Virus record (IMG/VR): IMGVR_UViG_3300047322_000985
Coordinates: 1-58,318 of that record
Strand: one strand, 5' to 3'
Source of the DNA: a virus
DNA: 58,318 nucleotides
Translations under genes and position numbers: made by a program
In this document: positions 50,339 to 57,788 of the stretch, piece after piece
Layout of the letters: each line of letters starts with the position of its first letter
How positions within the stretch are numbered: position 1 is the stretch's first letter
The notes under the pieces: generated by a model
Database searches by the model: none
What the model was told of the DNA's origin: nothing
The model's input: the letters and a program-made list of their open reading frames with translations, nothing else

Positions 50339-50985
50339 TCGAAAACGACAAGCAGTTGCCCGTCACGCTGCACCCCTTCCCGCACCTGGTCGCCGACGGG
50401 CTGTTCCGGTCCGAGCAGTTGGTGAACGTCGTCAAGGAATTCCCGGACCGGAACGCCCCCGGCTGGAAGTCGTTCTCGAATAGCACGGAACGGAAGCTGG
50501 AAGGCAGCCACCCGCGCATGTGGGGCGTGGCCACCGTGCTTCTCCTGCGGCAGATGGAGCTACAAGCGCAGGGCCTGGCCAAGGCATTCGGGACGCCGCC
50601 GTTGACGATGGAGACCACCGGGGGCGGCTATCACCTGATCGAACCGGGCGGCTACCTCGCCATGCACGCCGACTTCAGCCGCTCCCCCGCAACCGGCCGC
50701 TACCGGTGGCTGAACATGCTGGTCTACCTCAACCACGATTGGCAGGAAGAGGGCGGCCAGCTCCAGCTCTGGGACGACGACGGCCCGGCCGTCACCGTCG
50801 CCCCCGAATTCAACCGGACCGTCGTGTTCCGCACCTCCGGATCGTCCTGGCACGGCCATCCCGTGCCGAACGTCCGGCCGCGCCGGTCGATCGCCGCCTA
50901 CTTCTACGCCGACGAACCCGCACCCGGCTACATCGGAGACCACTCGACCCGCTGGCACCCGAAGGCAGGGCAGCCTGATGCATGA
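50335..50985 (+). CDS. 2-oxoglutarate/Fe(II) oxygenase (hydroxylase)
   Basis: 216 aa, ATG 50335 (ATGA overlap), begins MIENDKQLPVTL across a GATCGAAAAC copy. YLAMHADF gives the HxD iron motif, WLNMLVYLNHDWQEEGG the core, SSWHGHPVP the distal His and RPRRSIAAYFYA the 2OG-binding Arg. Prolyl-4-hydroxylase-like. Probably hydroxylates a side chain or sugar in the same pathway as the flanking transferases. Confidence 0.85.
   Translation: MIENDKQLPVTLHPFPHLVADGLFRSEQLVNVVKEFPDRNAPGWKSFSNSTERKLEGSHPRMWGVATVLLLRQMELQAQGLAKAFGTPPLTMETTGGGYHLIEPGGYLAMHADFSRSPATGRYRWLNMLVYLNHDWQEEGGQLQLWDDDGPAVTVAPEFNRTVVFRTSGSSWHGHPVPNVRPRRSIAAYFYADEPAPGYIGDHSTRWHPKAGQPDA
50337..50346 (+). repeat. GATCGAAAAC dispersed repeat, copy 11
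   Basis: TCATGATCGAAAACGA form spanning the start codon of the oxygenase gene. Confidence 0.85.
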
Positions 50986-51553
50986 GGCAGTGCTGGCCTG
51001 GGTCGGCCAGTTCAGGACCGATGAGGATCTGGCCGTACTCGACATCGGCGGCCGGGACCTGAACGGCAGCACCCGAGCCCTGTTCCCGAACGCCAACCCG
51101 TACCACGTCGTGGACCTTCGGCCCGGGAAGGGCGTCGACATCGTCGCCGATGCCGCGACGTGGCGTCCGAGCCTCGCAACGTCGGGTCGGCCCTGGTACG
51201 ACCTGGTCCTGTGCACCGAAACCTTCGAACACGCCGAGAAGTGGCGCGACATCATCGCGACCGCATGGGACGCGCTACGGCCCGGCGGATGGCTGGTCTT
51301 CACCTGCGCCGGACCGGGGCGTCCGCCGCACTCCGGCGTTGAGGCCGTGTGGGGCCTAATCGGCGACGAGTGGTACGCCAACGTCTCCCCGGAGGAGATC
51401 CGCGAGGAGCTGCACGTGCAGGGCTGGACGGACATCGAGGCGCGCACGCTCGGTCTGGACACGCAAGGCAAGGCGGTCAAGCCGGTAGGGCCGCGCGAGG
51501 TGCTATTCGGGGCCACGCTGTCCCGTACGGCGGCAGGCAACCCGAACGCCTGA
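50978..51553 (+). CDS. SAM-dependent methyltransferase
   Basis: 191 aa, overlapping the oxygenase by 8 bases. LAVLDIGGRDLNGSTR (SAM motif I), HVVDLRPGKGVDIVADA, YDLVLCTETFEHAEKW and ALRPGGWLVFTCAGPG place it in class I methyltransferases of the methyltransf_11 type. By context it may methylate the glycan or hydroxylated product. Ends at a strong terminator. Confidence 0.85.
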   Translation: MHEAVLAWVGQFRTDEDLAVLDIGGRDLNGSTRALFPNANPYHVVDLRPGKGVDIVADAATWRPSLATSGRPWYDLVLCTETFEHAEKWRDIIATAWDALRPGGWLVFTCAGPGRPPHSGVEAVWGLIGDEWYANVSPEEIREELHVQGWTDIEARTLGLDTQGKAVKPVGPREVLFGATLSRTAAGNPNA

Positions 51554-51556
51554 CCG

Positions 51557-51599
51557 CGCAGAAACGCCCCCCATCGAACCGGTGGGGGGCGTTTCTGCG
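51557..51599. terminator. Strong bidirectional hairpin terminator
   Basis: 17-bp perfect stem (CGCAGAAACGCCCCCCA and complement) with a 9-base loop, between convergent genes ending at 51553 (+) and 51621 (-). Confidence 0.85.
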
Positions 51600-51620
51600 T
51601 CCGTCCAAGACTGGGTAAGT

Positions 51621-51797
51621 CTACCGTGGCCCTCGGCGCTTGCGCAGCGTGTGCGGTACGGGAAGTACGGTCCGCACGCCGTCCGGCTGGCCGCCGATGA
51701 TCCGGCCGCTTCGGGACACGCACGGGGCGCCGAGGGCCACCTTGCATACCGGGCAGGCGCGGTACATGGACCAGTCGGTCGGCTCGGGCGTCATCAT
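51621..51797 (-). CDS. Small zinc-finger-like protein, 58 aa
   Basis: ATG 51797 or the next ATG; AAAGGAGC upstream. YRACPVCKVALGAPCVSRSG and VLPVPHTLRKRR fit the short phage C-x2-C...C...H zinc-binding domain. Function unknown. Confidence 0.65.
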   Translation of the reverse strand: MMTPEPTDWSMYRACPVCKVALGAPCVSRSGRIIGGQPDGVRTVLPVPHTLRKRRGPR

Positions 51798-51997
51798 GTG
51801 CGGGCTCCTTTTCGTTGGCATGCCGGGCAGATGCGGACGTGCAGCGGCTCGTTTGTCACGGACAGGCCGTCGAAGACGAGCCAGCCGCGTACGCGCAGCG
51901 CATCGTCGGACGCCCAGGCGCCGATCAGGCACTTCTCGCACGCCTGATGCTCGCGCTTGGGGTCTTCCGGCTCAACGTCGAACAGGGGCTCGGTCAC
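51794..51997 (-). CDS. Small zinc-binding protein, 67 aa
   Basis: GTG 51997 (GTGA overlap). ACEKCLIGAW and ICPACQRKG give two Cys pairs about 35 residues apart, as in a zinc ribbon. Confidence 0.65.
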   Translation of the reverse strand: MTEPLFDVEPEDPKREHQACEKCLIGAWASDDALRVRGWLVFDGLSVTNEPLHVRICPACQRKGART

Positions 51998-52155
51998 GGC
52001 TTCCTGCCGACCGCCATGTCCAGGATCGCGGCGATGACGAAGGCAAGCACGAACAGTGCGGCGAAGGCGAGCAGGTACGGGCCGATGAGGAGCAGGATCA
52101 GTCCTGCCGCCACGGGGTGCCGTCGGGCCTGGTACTGGGTCAGTGTGCTGCGCAT
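51994..52155 (-). CDS. Small membrane protein, 53 aa
   Basis: ATG 52155 with AAGGAGG 6 bases upstream. One long or two short hydrophobic helices around residues 15-46. First gene behind the leftward promoter at 52186. Confidence 0.6.
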   Translation of the reverse strand: MRSTLTQYQARRHPVAAGLILLLIGPYLLAFAALFVLAFVIAAILDMAVGRKP

Positions 52156-52185
52156 CGAGGGCCTCCTTGTTGTCTGTCCGCTATC

Positions 52186-52240
52186 AGCGTACACCTCTTG
52201 CGCACGGCTGTCAGCCTCCTGTATGCTTAGCGCAGACAGA
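52186..52240. promoter_or_regulatory. Overlapping divergent promoters
   Basis: Leftward: CTGACA (52214-52209), 17 bp, TACGCT (52191-52186). Rightward: TTGCGC (52198-52203), 18 bp, TATGCT (52222-52227), then GCAGACAG. The two overlap, so they probably exclude each other. A 160-base leader follows the rightward one before ATG 52399, with nothing clear in it. Confidence 0.55.
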
Positions 52241-52398
52241 CATTGGGTTGCCGGTGAACAACGTCGTAAAAGGTGGAAACCGGCGCATTACAACTGAATC
52301 GGGGACCGGCAGGCCCCCCGCAGAGAAGGCGATTGAGTCGCGCTGCGGGCCGCAGAGCCTGACCGAGCCCGACCCCATCAGCAGGAGGAGACGCATCG

Positions 52399-52620
52399 AT
52401 GACCTCATACGGAGGTGGCCGAAACGCCAACCCGGGTGGTCCCGGCGGCAGGCGCGTCAGGGTCCGCCCGGCAACCGCAGTCGGCGGCGGGAAGCCGCCG
52501 AAGAAGAGGAGCTGCTGCGCAATGGTCGAAGCCGGGCGCGCCGCCAGGATCGGGAAGTTCCGGCTGGCCCGAAGGTACGCCGCAATGTCCGTTCGGCTCA
52601 TGGCCGCGCGGATCGCTTGA
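52399..52620 (+). CDS. Small Gly/Arg-rich protein, 73 aa
   Basis: ATG 52399 with AGGAGGAG upstream. MTSYGGGRNANPGGPGGRR, then a basic helix (ARIGKFRLARRYAAMSVRLM). Strongly cationic; perhaps nucleic-acid binding. Confidence 0.5.
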   Translation: MTSYGGGRNANPGGPGGRRVRVRPATAVGGGKPPKKRSCCAMVEAGRAARIGKFRLARRYAAMSVRLMAARIA

Positions 52621-52634
52621 ACAGGAGGAGCGCG

Positions 52635-52799
52635 ATGGCCAAGAATCAGCCCAAGACCGGCGATGGCAACACCGGAGGCAGAAAGCCGAAGGCTGGCGAC
52701 TGCGCCCAGCGCCAGGCGAGCGGAAACATGATGCGTAAGCAGCCGTCGGAGGGATGGGCGGCCACCTTCATCGCCGCGAGGCGCAAGAGGGGTCTCTAG
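52635..52799 (+). CDS. Small basic protein, 54 aa
   Basis: ATG 52635 with AGGAGGAG 6 bases upstream. MAKNQPKTGDGNTGGRKPKA; hydrophilic, Lys-rich, ends RRKRGL. Its frame is open further upstream (to GTG 52254), but the ribosome site favours this start. Confidence 0.5.
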   Translation: MAKNQPKTGDGNTGGRKPKAGDCAQRQASGNMMRKQPSEGWAATFIAARRKRGL

Positions 52800-52805
52800 C
52801 CGGAC

Positions 52806-52860
52806 GAAGCATGATGATGGCCCGCCCCTCTTCCCTGAGGGCGGGCCATCGTCATGCTTC
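52806..52860. terminator. Long bidirectional hairpin terminator
   Basis: 22-bp stem with one mismatch (GAAGCATGA...GGCCCGCCC) and 11-base loop between convergent genes 52799 (+) and 52859 (-). Confidence 0.85.
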
Positions 52861-53017
52861 AGGACGTCTTACGCCAGGTGGTCCCCGGCGTCTTCGCTGC
52901 GAACGCCTTCGCCTCGGTCTCCCGCACGGCGGTGAACTGCTTGATCAGGTTGCCCTGAGCGTCCCTCACCTCGTAGTTGCCGAGGCCACTTCCGCCTCCG
53001 CCACAGTTGCAGCCCAT
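52859..53017 (-). CDS. Small MGCNCGG protein (DUF7196-like), 52 aa
   Basis: ATG 53017 with TAGGAGGAGG upstream. Starts MGCNCGGGGSG, then NYEVRDAQGNLIKQFTAV; this Cys-Gly start is recurrent in actinophages beside capsid protease genes. Ends within the terminator stem. Confidence 0.65.
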   Translation of the reverse strand: MGCNCGGGGSGLGNYEVRDAQGNLIKQFTAVRETEAKAFAAKTPGTTWRKTS

Positions 53018-53029
53018 CGGAGCCTCCTC

Positions 53030-55111
53030 CTACTCGACCAGGGCAACGAGAAGGTCGCCCATGGCCTCATCGTAATCGGCGCTCAGGCCGTCGGCGGTGG
53101 CTGACGCAACCAGCTCGCGCCACTCGGCGGCCTTGGCTACCTGCTCCGCCGCCTCGTGCTGCTCGGCCAGCATGCCCCGAGCGATGGCCCGGCCCAGAGC
53201 TTCCGTGTCCAGCGGGGCCGGATCGGTGAGGGCGTGGTCCCCGTGGGCGGGCCGCAGAGCGCCAGCCGCAACCAGGGAGAGCACCTGCTCCTGCTCATCG
53301 AGCGGGGCGGATCCGTCCGCCGCGCTGGCCGTGAACGCACGGGGGATCGGGAATCCGGCCGTGTTGACGTGCAGCGCGGCCACCATCTCCAGGTTGCCTC
53401 CGATGCGCCGCCAATCGCCGGACAGCGGCGTTGCCCGCATCACCCGAACGGCGGCGTCATCCGCCTCGGGCACGAGGGCGCCCGCCACCCAGATGCCGTA
53501 CTCGTCTTCGCCCGCGCGCACGAGGGCGCCCAGGCTGGTCGTGGAGTCGTAGTGCTCGGCCGCCGCCCGATAGCCAAGGTTCGGCGCGGCGTGGCCGCCA
53601 GCGCCATAGGTGAGGCGGCCTACGGGGACGCGGCTGCCGTCGGCGGTAACCACCTCGCCGGTGTGGAAGTAGGCGTACGAGGTGCGCGACTTCGGGGCAA
53701 GGGTGCACGAGTCGCCGATACCGACGTGACAGGTGCCCCAGGTCGCGGCATGGCCGTACACGCGCCCGTCATCCCCGATGTGCAGCGGCGTCGGGCCCGA
53801 AAGCTTCGGGTCAGCAAACCATTCCTTCGGCGGGGCGGCCGGGGCGGCGCTCGCCATGAGTGCGGCCATCTTCTCGCCAGCCTTCCAGCTTTCAGGGAGC
53901 TCGCAGCCCATGCGCTTCGCGATGGCGGTCAGCCGGGCCTTGAACTTGTCGTAGGGGATCTTCGGGTTGGCGCGGCCGTACGAGGACACGGCGTCGGGAA
54001 CGTCGGCGCAGGTGGCGATCGGGAACCGGCGGCCGTCCGGATCGACGAAGTTCTCAGGGCCGAGCTTCTTGCGCACGCCCGCCTTGGTGACGTCCGGCGC
54101 CGCGTAGGTGCCGCCGCCCATGCCGCCGCCGCCCTGGCCCTGCTCGCCGTCACCATTCGGGTATTCGCCGTCGCCAGGCTTCTGCTTGGTCTTGCTGGGC
54201 AGGCGGCGCTTGGCGAACTCCAGGAACTCGTCATCGGAGAGCCAGATGCCGGAGTCCTCGGCAGCCATCTCCCGATCGAACTCGTCCTGCGCGGCGGTCA
54301 TCTCCTGCGTGTCCTGGCTGCCCTTGACGGTTTCGGGGTCGCGCTTCGGCTTCTTGCGGGCCTGGACCTTGGCACGGTTCGGGAGGGTGTCGTCCCCGTC
54401 GTCCTCGCTGATGGCCATCTCTGCGTCGTTTTCGATCTTGCTGGTCCAGTCCACGGCGGCCCAGTCCAGCTCGATCAGGGCGCCCGCGATCATCGCCGAG
54501 GAGGTGGTGCCGTCCACGTTCGGATCGGAGGAGTCGATCGGGGTCAGCTTCGCGTGCCCGGACAGCTCGGCGAACGCGGGGATGTGCACGAGCGTGGCCG
54601 ACGCCATGCGGCCGGAGCGGATCATTTTCAGGCGCGGCCCGTCGTAGGCCTCCTCGGCGAATGCGGGCGTACCGCAACCACAGTTGCCGCCGGTGGTCTT
54701 CGAGTGGGCCATCTTCGCGGCCTTCAGCTTCCCGGACTGCTCCTTCTTCCAGGCGGCATACGCCTTGGGCTCCGGGACATGCTCGACTTCCTGCTGGTCG
54801 AGGTCGACGGACGGGCCGATCACCTTATTCTCGGTGAACTTCTTCGCAGCTGTCGCGGCGTTGCGCACGTCCTCGGGCCAGGACTCGTCGTCGTAGAACT
54901 CGCCCTTGGCGGGCAGGAGGCCGTCCTTCTCCCGGCCAATCTTCGCGATGTGGCCAACGATCACCGCGTTCTGGTGGCCGCCGGAGTCGGAGGCGACGTA
55001 CCGCAGCGGCAGCGGCAGGTCCCGGTGCGACAGTGCGCCGTCGTCGAACTGGCGGCCGTCGCCGGTGGGCTTCCCGATGACGGCTAGCGGCATCTGCCAG
55101 GCGGTCCCCAT
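53030..55111 (-). CDS. Capsid maturation protease
   Basis: 693 aa. The N-terminal 200 residues are a virion-type domain (AVIVGHIAKIGREKDGLLPA). The acidic/basic middle is low complexity. The C-terminal region from about 470 (HIGDDGRVYGHAATWGTCHV, then NLGYRAAAEHYDSTTSLGA, EYGIWVAGALVPEA, TPLSGDWRRIGGNLEMVAAL) is the actinophage prohead protease signature. Probably trims the capsid N-terminus. Lies about 4.5 kb from the capsid gene across the glycosylation cassette. Confidence 0.8.
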   Translation of the reverse strand: MGTAWQMPLAVIGKPTGDGRQFDDGALSHRDLPLPLRYVASDSGGHQNAVIVGHIAKIGREKDGLLPAKGEFYDDESWPEDVRNAATAAKKFTENKVIGPSVDLDQQEVEHVPEPKAYAAWKKEQSGKLKAAKMAHSKTTGGNCGCGTPAFAEEAYDGPRLKMIRSGRMASATLVHIPAFAELSGHAKLTPIDSSDPNVDGTTSSAMIAGALIELDWAAVDWTSKIENDAEMAISEDDGDDTLPNRAKVQARKKPKRDPETVKGSQDTQEMTAAQDEFDREMAAEDSGIWLSDDEFLEFAKRRLPSKTKQKPGDGEYPNGDGEQGQGGGGMGGGTYAAPDVTKAGVRKKLGPENFVDPDGRRFPIATCADVPDAVSSYGRANPKIPYDKFKARLTAIAKRMGCELPESWKAGEKMAALMASAAPAAPPKEWFADPKLSGPTPLHIGDDGRVYGHAATWGTCHVGIGDSCTLAPKSRTSYAYFHTGEVVTADGSRVPVGRLTYGAGGHAAPNLGYRAAAEHYDSTTSLGALVRAGEDEYGIWVAGALVPEADDAAVRVMRATPLSGDWRRIGGNLEMVAALHVNTAGFPIPRAFTASAADGSAPLDEQEQVLSLVAAGALRPAHGDHALTDPAPLDTEALGRAIARGMLAEQHEAAEQVAKAAEWRELVASATADGLSADYDEAMGDLLVALVE
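54428..54437 (-). repeat. GATCGAAAAC dispersed repeat, copy 12
   Basis: Inside the protease gene as K-I-E-N-D. Confidence 0.8.
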
Positions 55112-55159
55112 GCGGTACCCCTCTCGTTGCTGCTCAGGATACGGCGTGAGGCGCGGCGA

Positions 55160-55276
55160 TCACAGCCAGAGCGCGCCCGTGGCGCCGCCGACGATCAGCC
55201 CGGCGCCGATGACGACCATCATCACGCCGAAGGCGAGGTCGGCGGCGAGGGCGACGCCGTTCAGGATCTTCTTCAT
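55160..55276 (-). CDS. Single-span membrane peptide, 38 aa
   Basis: ATG 55276 overlaps the stop of the secreted protein gene (ATGA). MKKILNGVALAADLAFGV, then a hydrophobic Gly-rich helix to the end (GALWL). Coupled expression suggests a shared job with the I36-like protein. Confidence 0.55.
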   Translation of the reverse strand: MKKILNGVALAADLAFGVMMVVIGAGLIVGGATGALWL

Positions 55277-55644
55277 GCGCGGAAGATGGACTTGATGCGG
55301 TTGTTGAAGGTGCTGTTCATCGGCCCGTAGCTGTTCGCGTAGACCGGAGCAGTGGTCGGGCCGCAGTTGGTGGCCGTGCTGACCACGAACGCGGACGAGT
55401 CGGGGTCGTTGACGATGTACGACGTCCCGGCGGGGATCTTGCCGGAGCTGTTCGTGTAGCAGGCCGAACGGGCGTAGGACGAGGCGAGCACCTTGGCCAG
55501 CAGGGTGCTGCCGTCGGTGGCGTCGTAGAAGCAGATGTATCCGCTGCCGCAGGTCGGCACAGCGTAGGCCGGAGCGGCGACCAGGGTCGTCAGGGAAACC
55601 AGGACGGCAAGTGCGGCGAGGTTGAGCCAGGTCTTGAACTTCAT
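55273..55644 (-). CDS. Secreted I36-like (beta/gamma-crystallin) protein
   Basis: 123 aa from ATG 55644 (AGAAGGAG upstream); the frame extends to 55671 without a ribosome site. Clear signal peptide (MKFKTWLNLAALAVLVSL to an APAYA-like cleavage site). Mature part CGSGYICFYDATDG and YTNSSGKIPAG with four Cys resembles peptidase inhibitor family I36 of Streptomyces. May guard phage or host surface proteins from secreted proteases; inference. Confidence 0.65.
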   Translation of the reverse strand: MKFKTWLNLAALAVLVSLTTLVAAPAYAVPTCGSGYICFYDATDGSTLLAKVLASSYARSACYTNSSGKIPAGTSYIVNDPDSSAFVVSTATNCGPTTAPVYANSYGPMNSTFNNRIKSIFRA

Positions 55645-55674
55645 GGCATTTCTCCTTCTGTCAGTCGACATGCT

Positions 55675-55707
55675 ACAGCCCTCCAGTTCGTCGAACTGGA
55701 GGGCTGT
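55675..55707. terminator. 33-bp perfect inverted repeat
   Basis: 16-bp arms (ACAGCCCTCCAGTTCG and complement) around one base, between stop 55720 and start 55644. Probably a terminator of the glycohydrolase gene; a regulatory role for the secreted-protein gene is possible. Confidence 0.65.
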
Positions 55708-55719
55708 AATTGGGGCAGG

Positions 55720-56868
55720 TCAGCGGCGCGTGGCGGCCATCAGTCCGGCCGTCAAGTCCTCCAACTCCCGCCGGTACTCCAGGTTGGGGATCCAGTGCGA
55801 CGGGAACGCCTTCAGCCCGTACGTAGCCCCGGCCAGCGCGCCCGTGATCGAGGCGATACTGTCGGAGTCGCCGTCGGTGAACGCCGCCCGGCGAAGAGCG
55901 TCAGTCGGGTTACCGGGGAAGCAGAGCAGCGTGTGCAGCGCACCAGCTAGGGCCTGCTCGGCGACCCATCCACCTCCGGCCATGTCGCACGGATCCTGCT
56001 GCGGATTCCGGAGCTTCCCGTAGACCGACAGTAGGGCGTCGATCATCTGGTCCCAGCCGCGCTGAATGAACTGCTGCGGGGACCGGGCCGCAGGCTGGGC
56101 CGGGAGCGGCGGCAGCGGGGGGAGCCCCGCTGCATCGTCCCACCAGTTCTGACGCCGGGCCTTCGGCGGGGCCTTCAGGACTGGTGGGCGCGTAGGTGTC
56201 GCCTGCCACAGGTGGCCGAGCCATTCGCTGCGATACCGATCCCGCTGGTCGTAGGCGTAGGCGAGCAAGTGGTCAATCAGCTGCTCGGTGGGGCTGGCGA
56301 CACCTTCGAGGAGCATCCGCACGGCGACGGCGGTCAGCTCGGCGGCGGCAAGCGCGGTCGGGTGGCCGTGGGTGATGGCCGCCTGAAGCTGCGCGGCCCC
56401 TCCGAGCTGATCCCACGTCCAGTCGGTACGCAGGGCGAGGGGCGCGACGCGCATGTTGGCGCCGTTGCCCTTACTGTCGGGCCGGGTGGCCAGTAGCCAC
56501 TGTCCCGGGTTCCGCTTCAGCGCGGACACGGCAGCCATGCAGGTCGCGCCGGGCGCCCGCTTGCCGTCGAGGCTTTTCGGGTCGTTCTGCCAGGCGATGA
56601 GCTGCTGTACGAACTGCTGGGTCATGGTGTCGGGGCGGGGGTGGCCGACGACCAGGGCGGCCCGGCCGACGTAGATGCTCATCTGGGTGTCGTCGGTGAC
56701 GATGCCCTGGTGCGGAGTGTTGAGGCCGACCTGCTTGCGGAACGGGCTGCCGAACTTGGCGAGGTCTTTGGCCTTCATGAATTCGGTGGGGCGGCCGAGG
56801 GCGTCGCCGTAGGCGAGGCCGAACATGACGCCGTGGGCGCGGTCGGAGCGGGTGTCCTTGAGCTTCAT
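55720..56868 (-). CDS. ADP-ribosylglycohydrolase (DraG-like)
   Basis: 382 aa. MFGLAYGDALGRPTEF, GIVTDDTQMSIYV (metal-binding TDDT), NGANMRVAPLAL and DGDSDSIASITGALAGATYG contain the magnesium-binding Asp residues of the DraG/ARH fold, in standard order and length. Removes ADP-ribose from proteins or nucleic acid. About 1.1 kb from the ART C-terminus; likely counterpart of that enzyme. Own promoter with palindromic operator. Confidence 0.9.
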   Translation of the reverse strand: MKLKDTRSDRAHGVMFGLAYGDALGRPTEFMKAKDLAKFGSPFRKQVGLNTPHQGIVTDDTQMSIYVGRAALVVGHPRPDTMTQQFVQQLIAWQNDPKSLDGKRAPGATCMAAVSALKRNPGQWLLATRPDSKGNGANMRVAPLALRTDWTWDQLGGAAQLQAAITHGHPTALAAAELTAVAVRMLLEGVASPTEQLIDHLLAYAYDQRDRYRSEWLGHLWQATPTRPPVLKAPPKARRQNWWDDAAGLPPLPPLPAQPAARSPQQFIQRGWDQMIDALLSVYGKLRNPQQDPCDMAGGGWVAEQALAGALHTLLCFPGNPTDALRRAAFTDGDSDSIASITGALAGATYGLKAFPSHWIPNLEYRRELEDLTAGLMAATRR

Positions 56869-56890
56869 ATCTCTCCTCCTGTATGCCTAA

Positions 56891-56919
56891 AGCATACGCT
56901 TACTTGACTAGCCTGTCAA
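56891..56919 (-). promoter_or_regulatory. Promoter with TTGAC-N6-GTCAA operator
   Basis: TTGACA (56919-56914), 17 bp, TATGCT (56896-56891), then an AGGAGGAG ribosome site and ATG 56868. The palindrome covers 56904-56919 and overlaps the end of the preceding gene. Confidence 0.75.
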
Positions 56920-57326
56920 TTTCTGGCCTTCAGCATGGCCCTGACCTCCCCGGCGTACACCGCCCGCTGCGGCCCGACGGTCAGCTTGCCCTCCGCGAGC
57001 ATCAGCGAGACCCACTGCCGCGAGCAGGACAGCACGCCAGCCGCAGTCGTCTGCGTACACGTCTCGCCGGAGTACCCGCCTGCCAGGAACAGCAGCTGTC
57101 CGAGCGGGGTGGCCCAGAACTCGGACCGGTCCAGGTCGCCCGGGTCGACAACGCCACGCACCTTCGCCACGGTGTCCGGGTCGCCTGCCCGAAGTCCCGA
57201 CTCCAGGGCCTCGGCAATGTCGAGGTACAGCGGATTTGCCGGGACGGGAACGCAGACGAACACGACGGCGTGCCGTACGTGCAGCAGCGCCAGCCGGTCG
57301 GTCAGATCCTTCGTGATGTCCTTCAT
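56916..57326 (-). CDS. Putative DNA-binding protein, 136 aa
   Basis: ATG 57326 chosen for GGAGGACACC before it. The C-terminal 50 residues (TTAAGVLSCSRQWVSLMLAE, then GKLTVGPQRAVY) form an excisionase/MerR-type HTH. The N-terminal part (VVFVCVPVPANPLYLDIAEA) is a small alpha/beta domain. Its stop touches the operator of the glycohydrolase promoter, so a regulator of that site is an attractive guess. Confidence 0.6.
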   Translation of the reverse strand: MKDITKDLTDRLALLHVRHAVVFVCVPVPANPLYLDIAEALESGLRAGDPDTVAKVRGVVDPGDLDRSEFWATPLGQLLFLAGGYSGETCTQTTAAGVLSCSRQWVSLMLAEGKLTVGPQRAVYAGEVRAMLKARN

Positions 57327-57348
57327 GGTGTCCTCCAAAGACGCCAGA

Positions 57349-57373
57349 GGCCCCCGGCCGGGCGCCGGGGGCC
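57349..57373 (-). terminator. Hairpin terminator
   Basis: 10-bp stem GGCCCCCGGC/GCCGGGGGCC with a 5-base loop between stop 57386 and start 57326. Confidence 0.6.
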
Positions 57374-57385
57374 TTGCAGGATGTT

Positions 57386-57721
57386 TCAGGCGGCGCGCAG
57401 CAAGCGGCCGAGCAGGACGTGCAGGCGGGGCACGACGTAGGTGTAGACGGACTTCTCGTTGACACGCTCGCTCATGCCGAGCGGCTCACCGTCCGGGCCT
57501 TCTAGGATCTCGGCGGCCATTGCGAACCGTCCGGCCGTGGCCTGGGTAAGGCCGCCGGTAACGGACCCGTTGTGGCGGGCAATACGGATGACCTTCTCGG
57601 GGTCGGCCGAGTCGCACAGGATGTAGAAGGTGGGCTCGCCGTCGAGAACCACGACGTATCGGGCGACGGTGCCAAAGGTGGCGTCGTACTTGATCTCGTC
57701 TGCGGTGTGGCCGAGCTTCAT
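57386..57721 (-). CDS. Hypothetical protein, 111 aa
   Basis: ATG 57721. Mixed fold (TVARYVVVLDGEPTFYILCD, TAGRFAMAAEILEGPDG). N-terminus MKLGHTADEIKY. Single gene between promoter 57759 and terminator 57349. Unknown. Confidence 0.65.
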   Translation of the reverse strand: MKLGHTADEIKYDATFGTVARYVVVLDGEPTFYILCDSADPEKVIRIARHNGSVTGGLTQATAGRFAMAAEILEGPDGEPLGMSERVNEKSVYTYVVPRLHVLLGRLLRAA

Positions 57722-57758
57722 GGCGTTCTCCTTGGGGGTCTGTCAACCTTGTAGACCC

Positions 57759-57788
57759 ATAGTAGACGCCACTTGACCGCCGTGTCAA
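57759..57788 (-). promoter_or_regulatory. Promoter with TTGAC-N6-GTCAA operator
   Basis: TTGACA (57788-57783), 18 bp, TACTAT (57764-57759). Palindrome at 57773-57788. Drives the gene at 57721. Confidence 0.7.

Noticed and set aside
53156-55087. 643-codon plus-strand frame
   Set aside because: Antisense to the capsid maturation protease.
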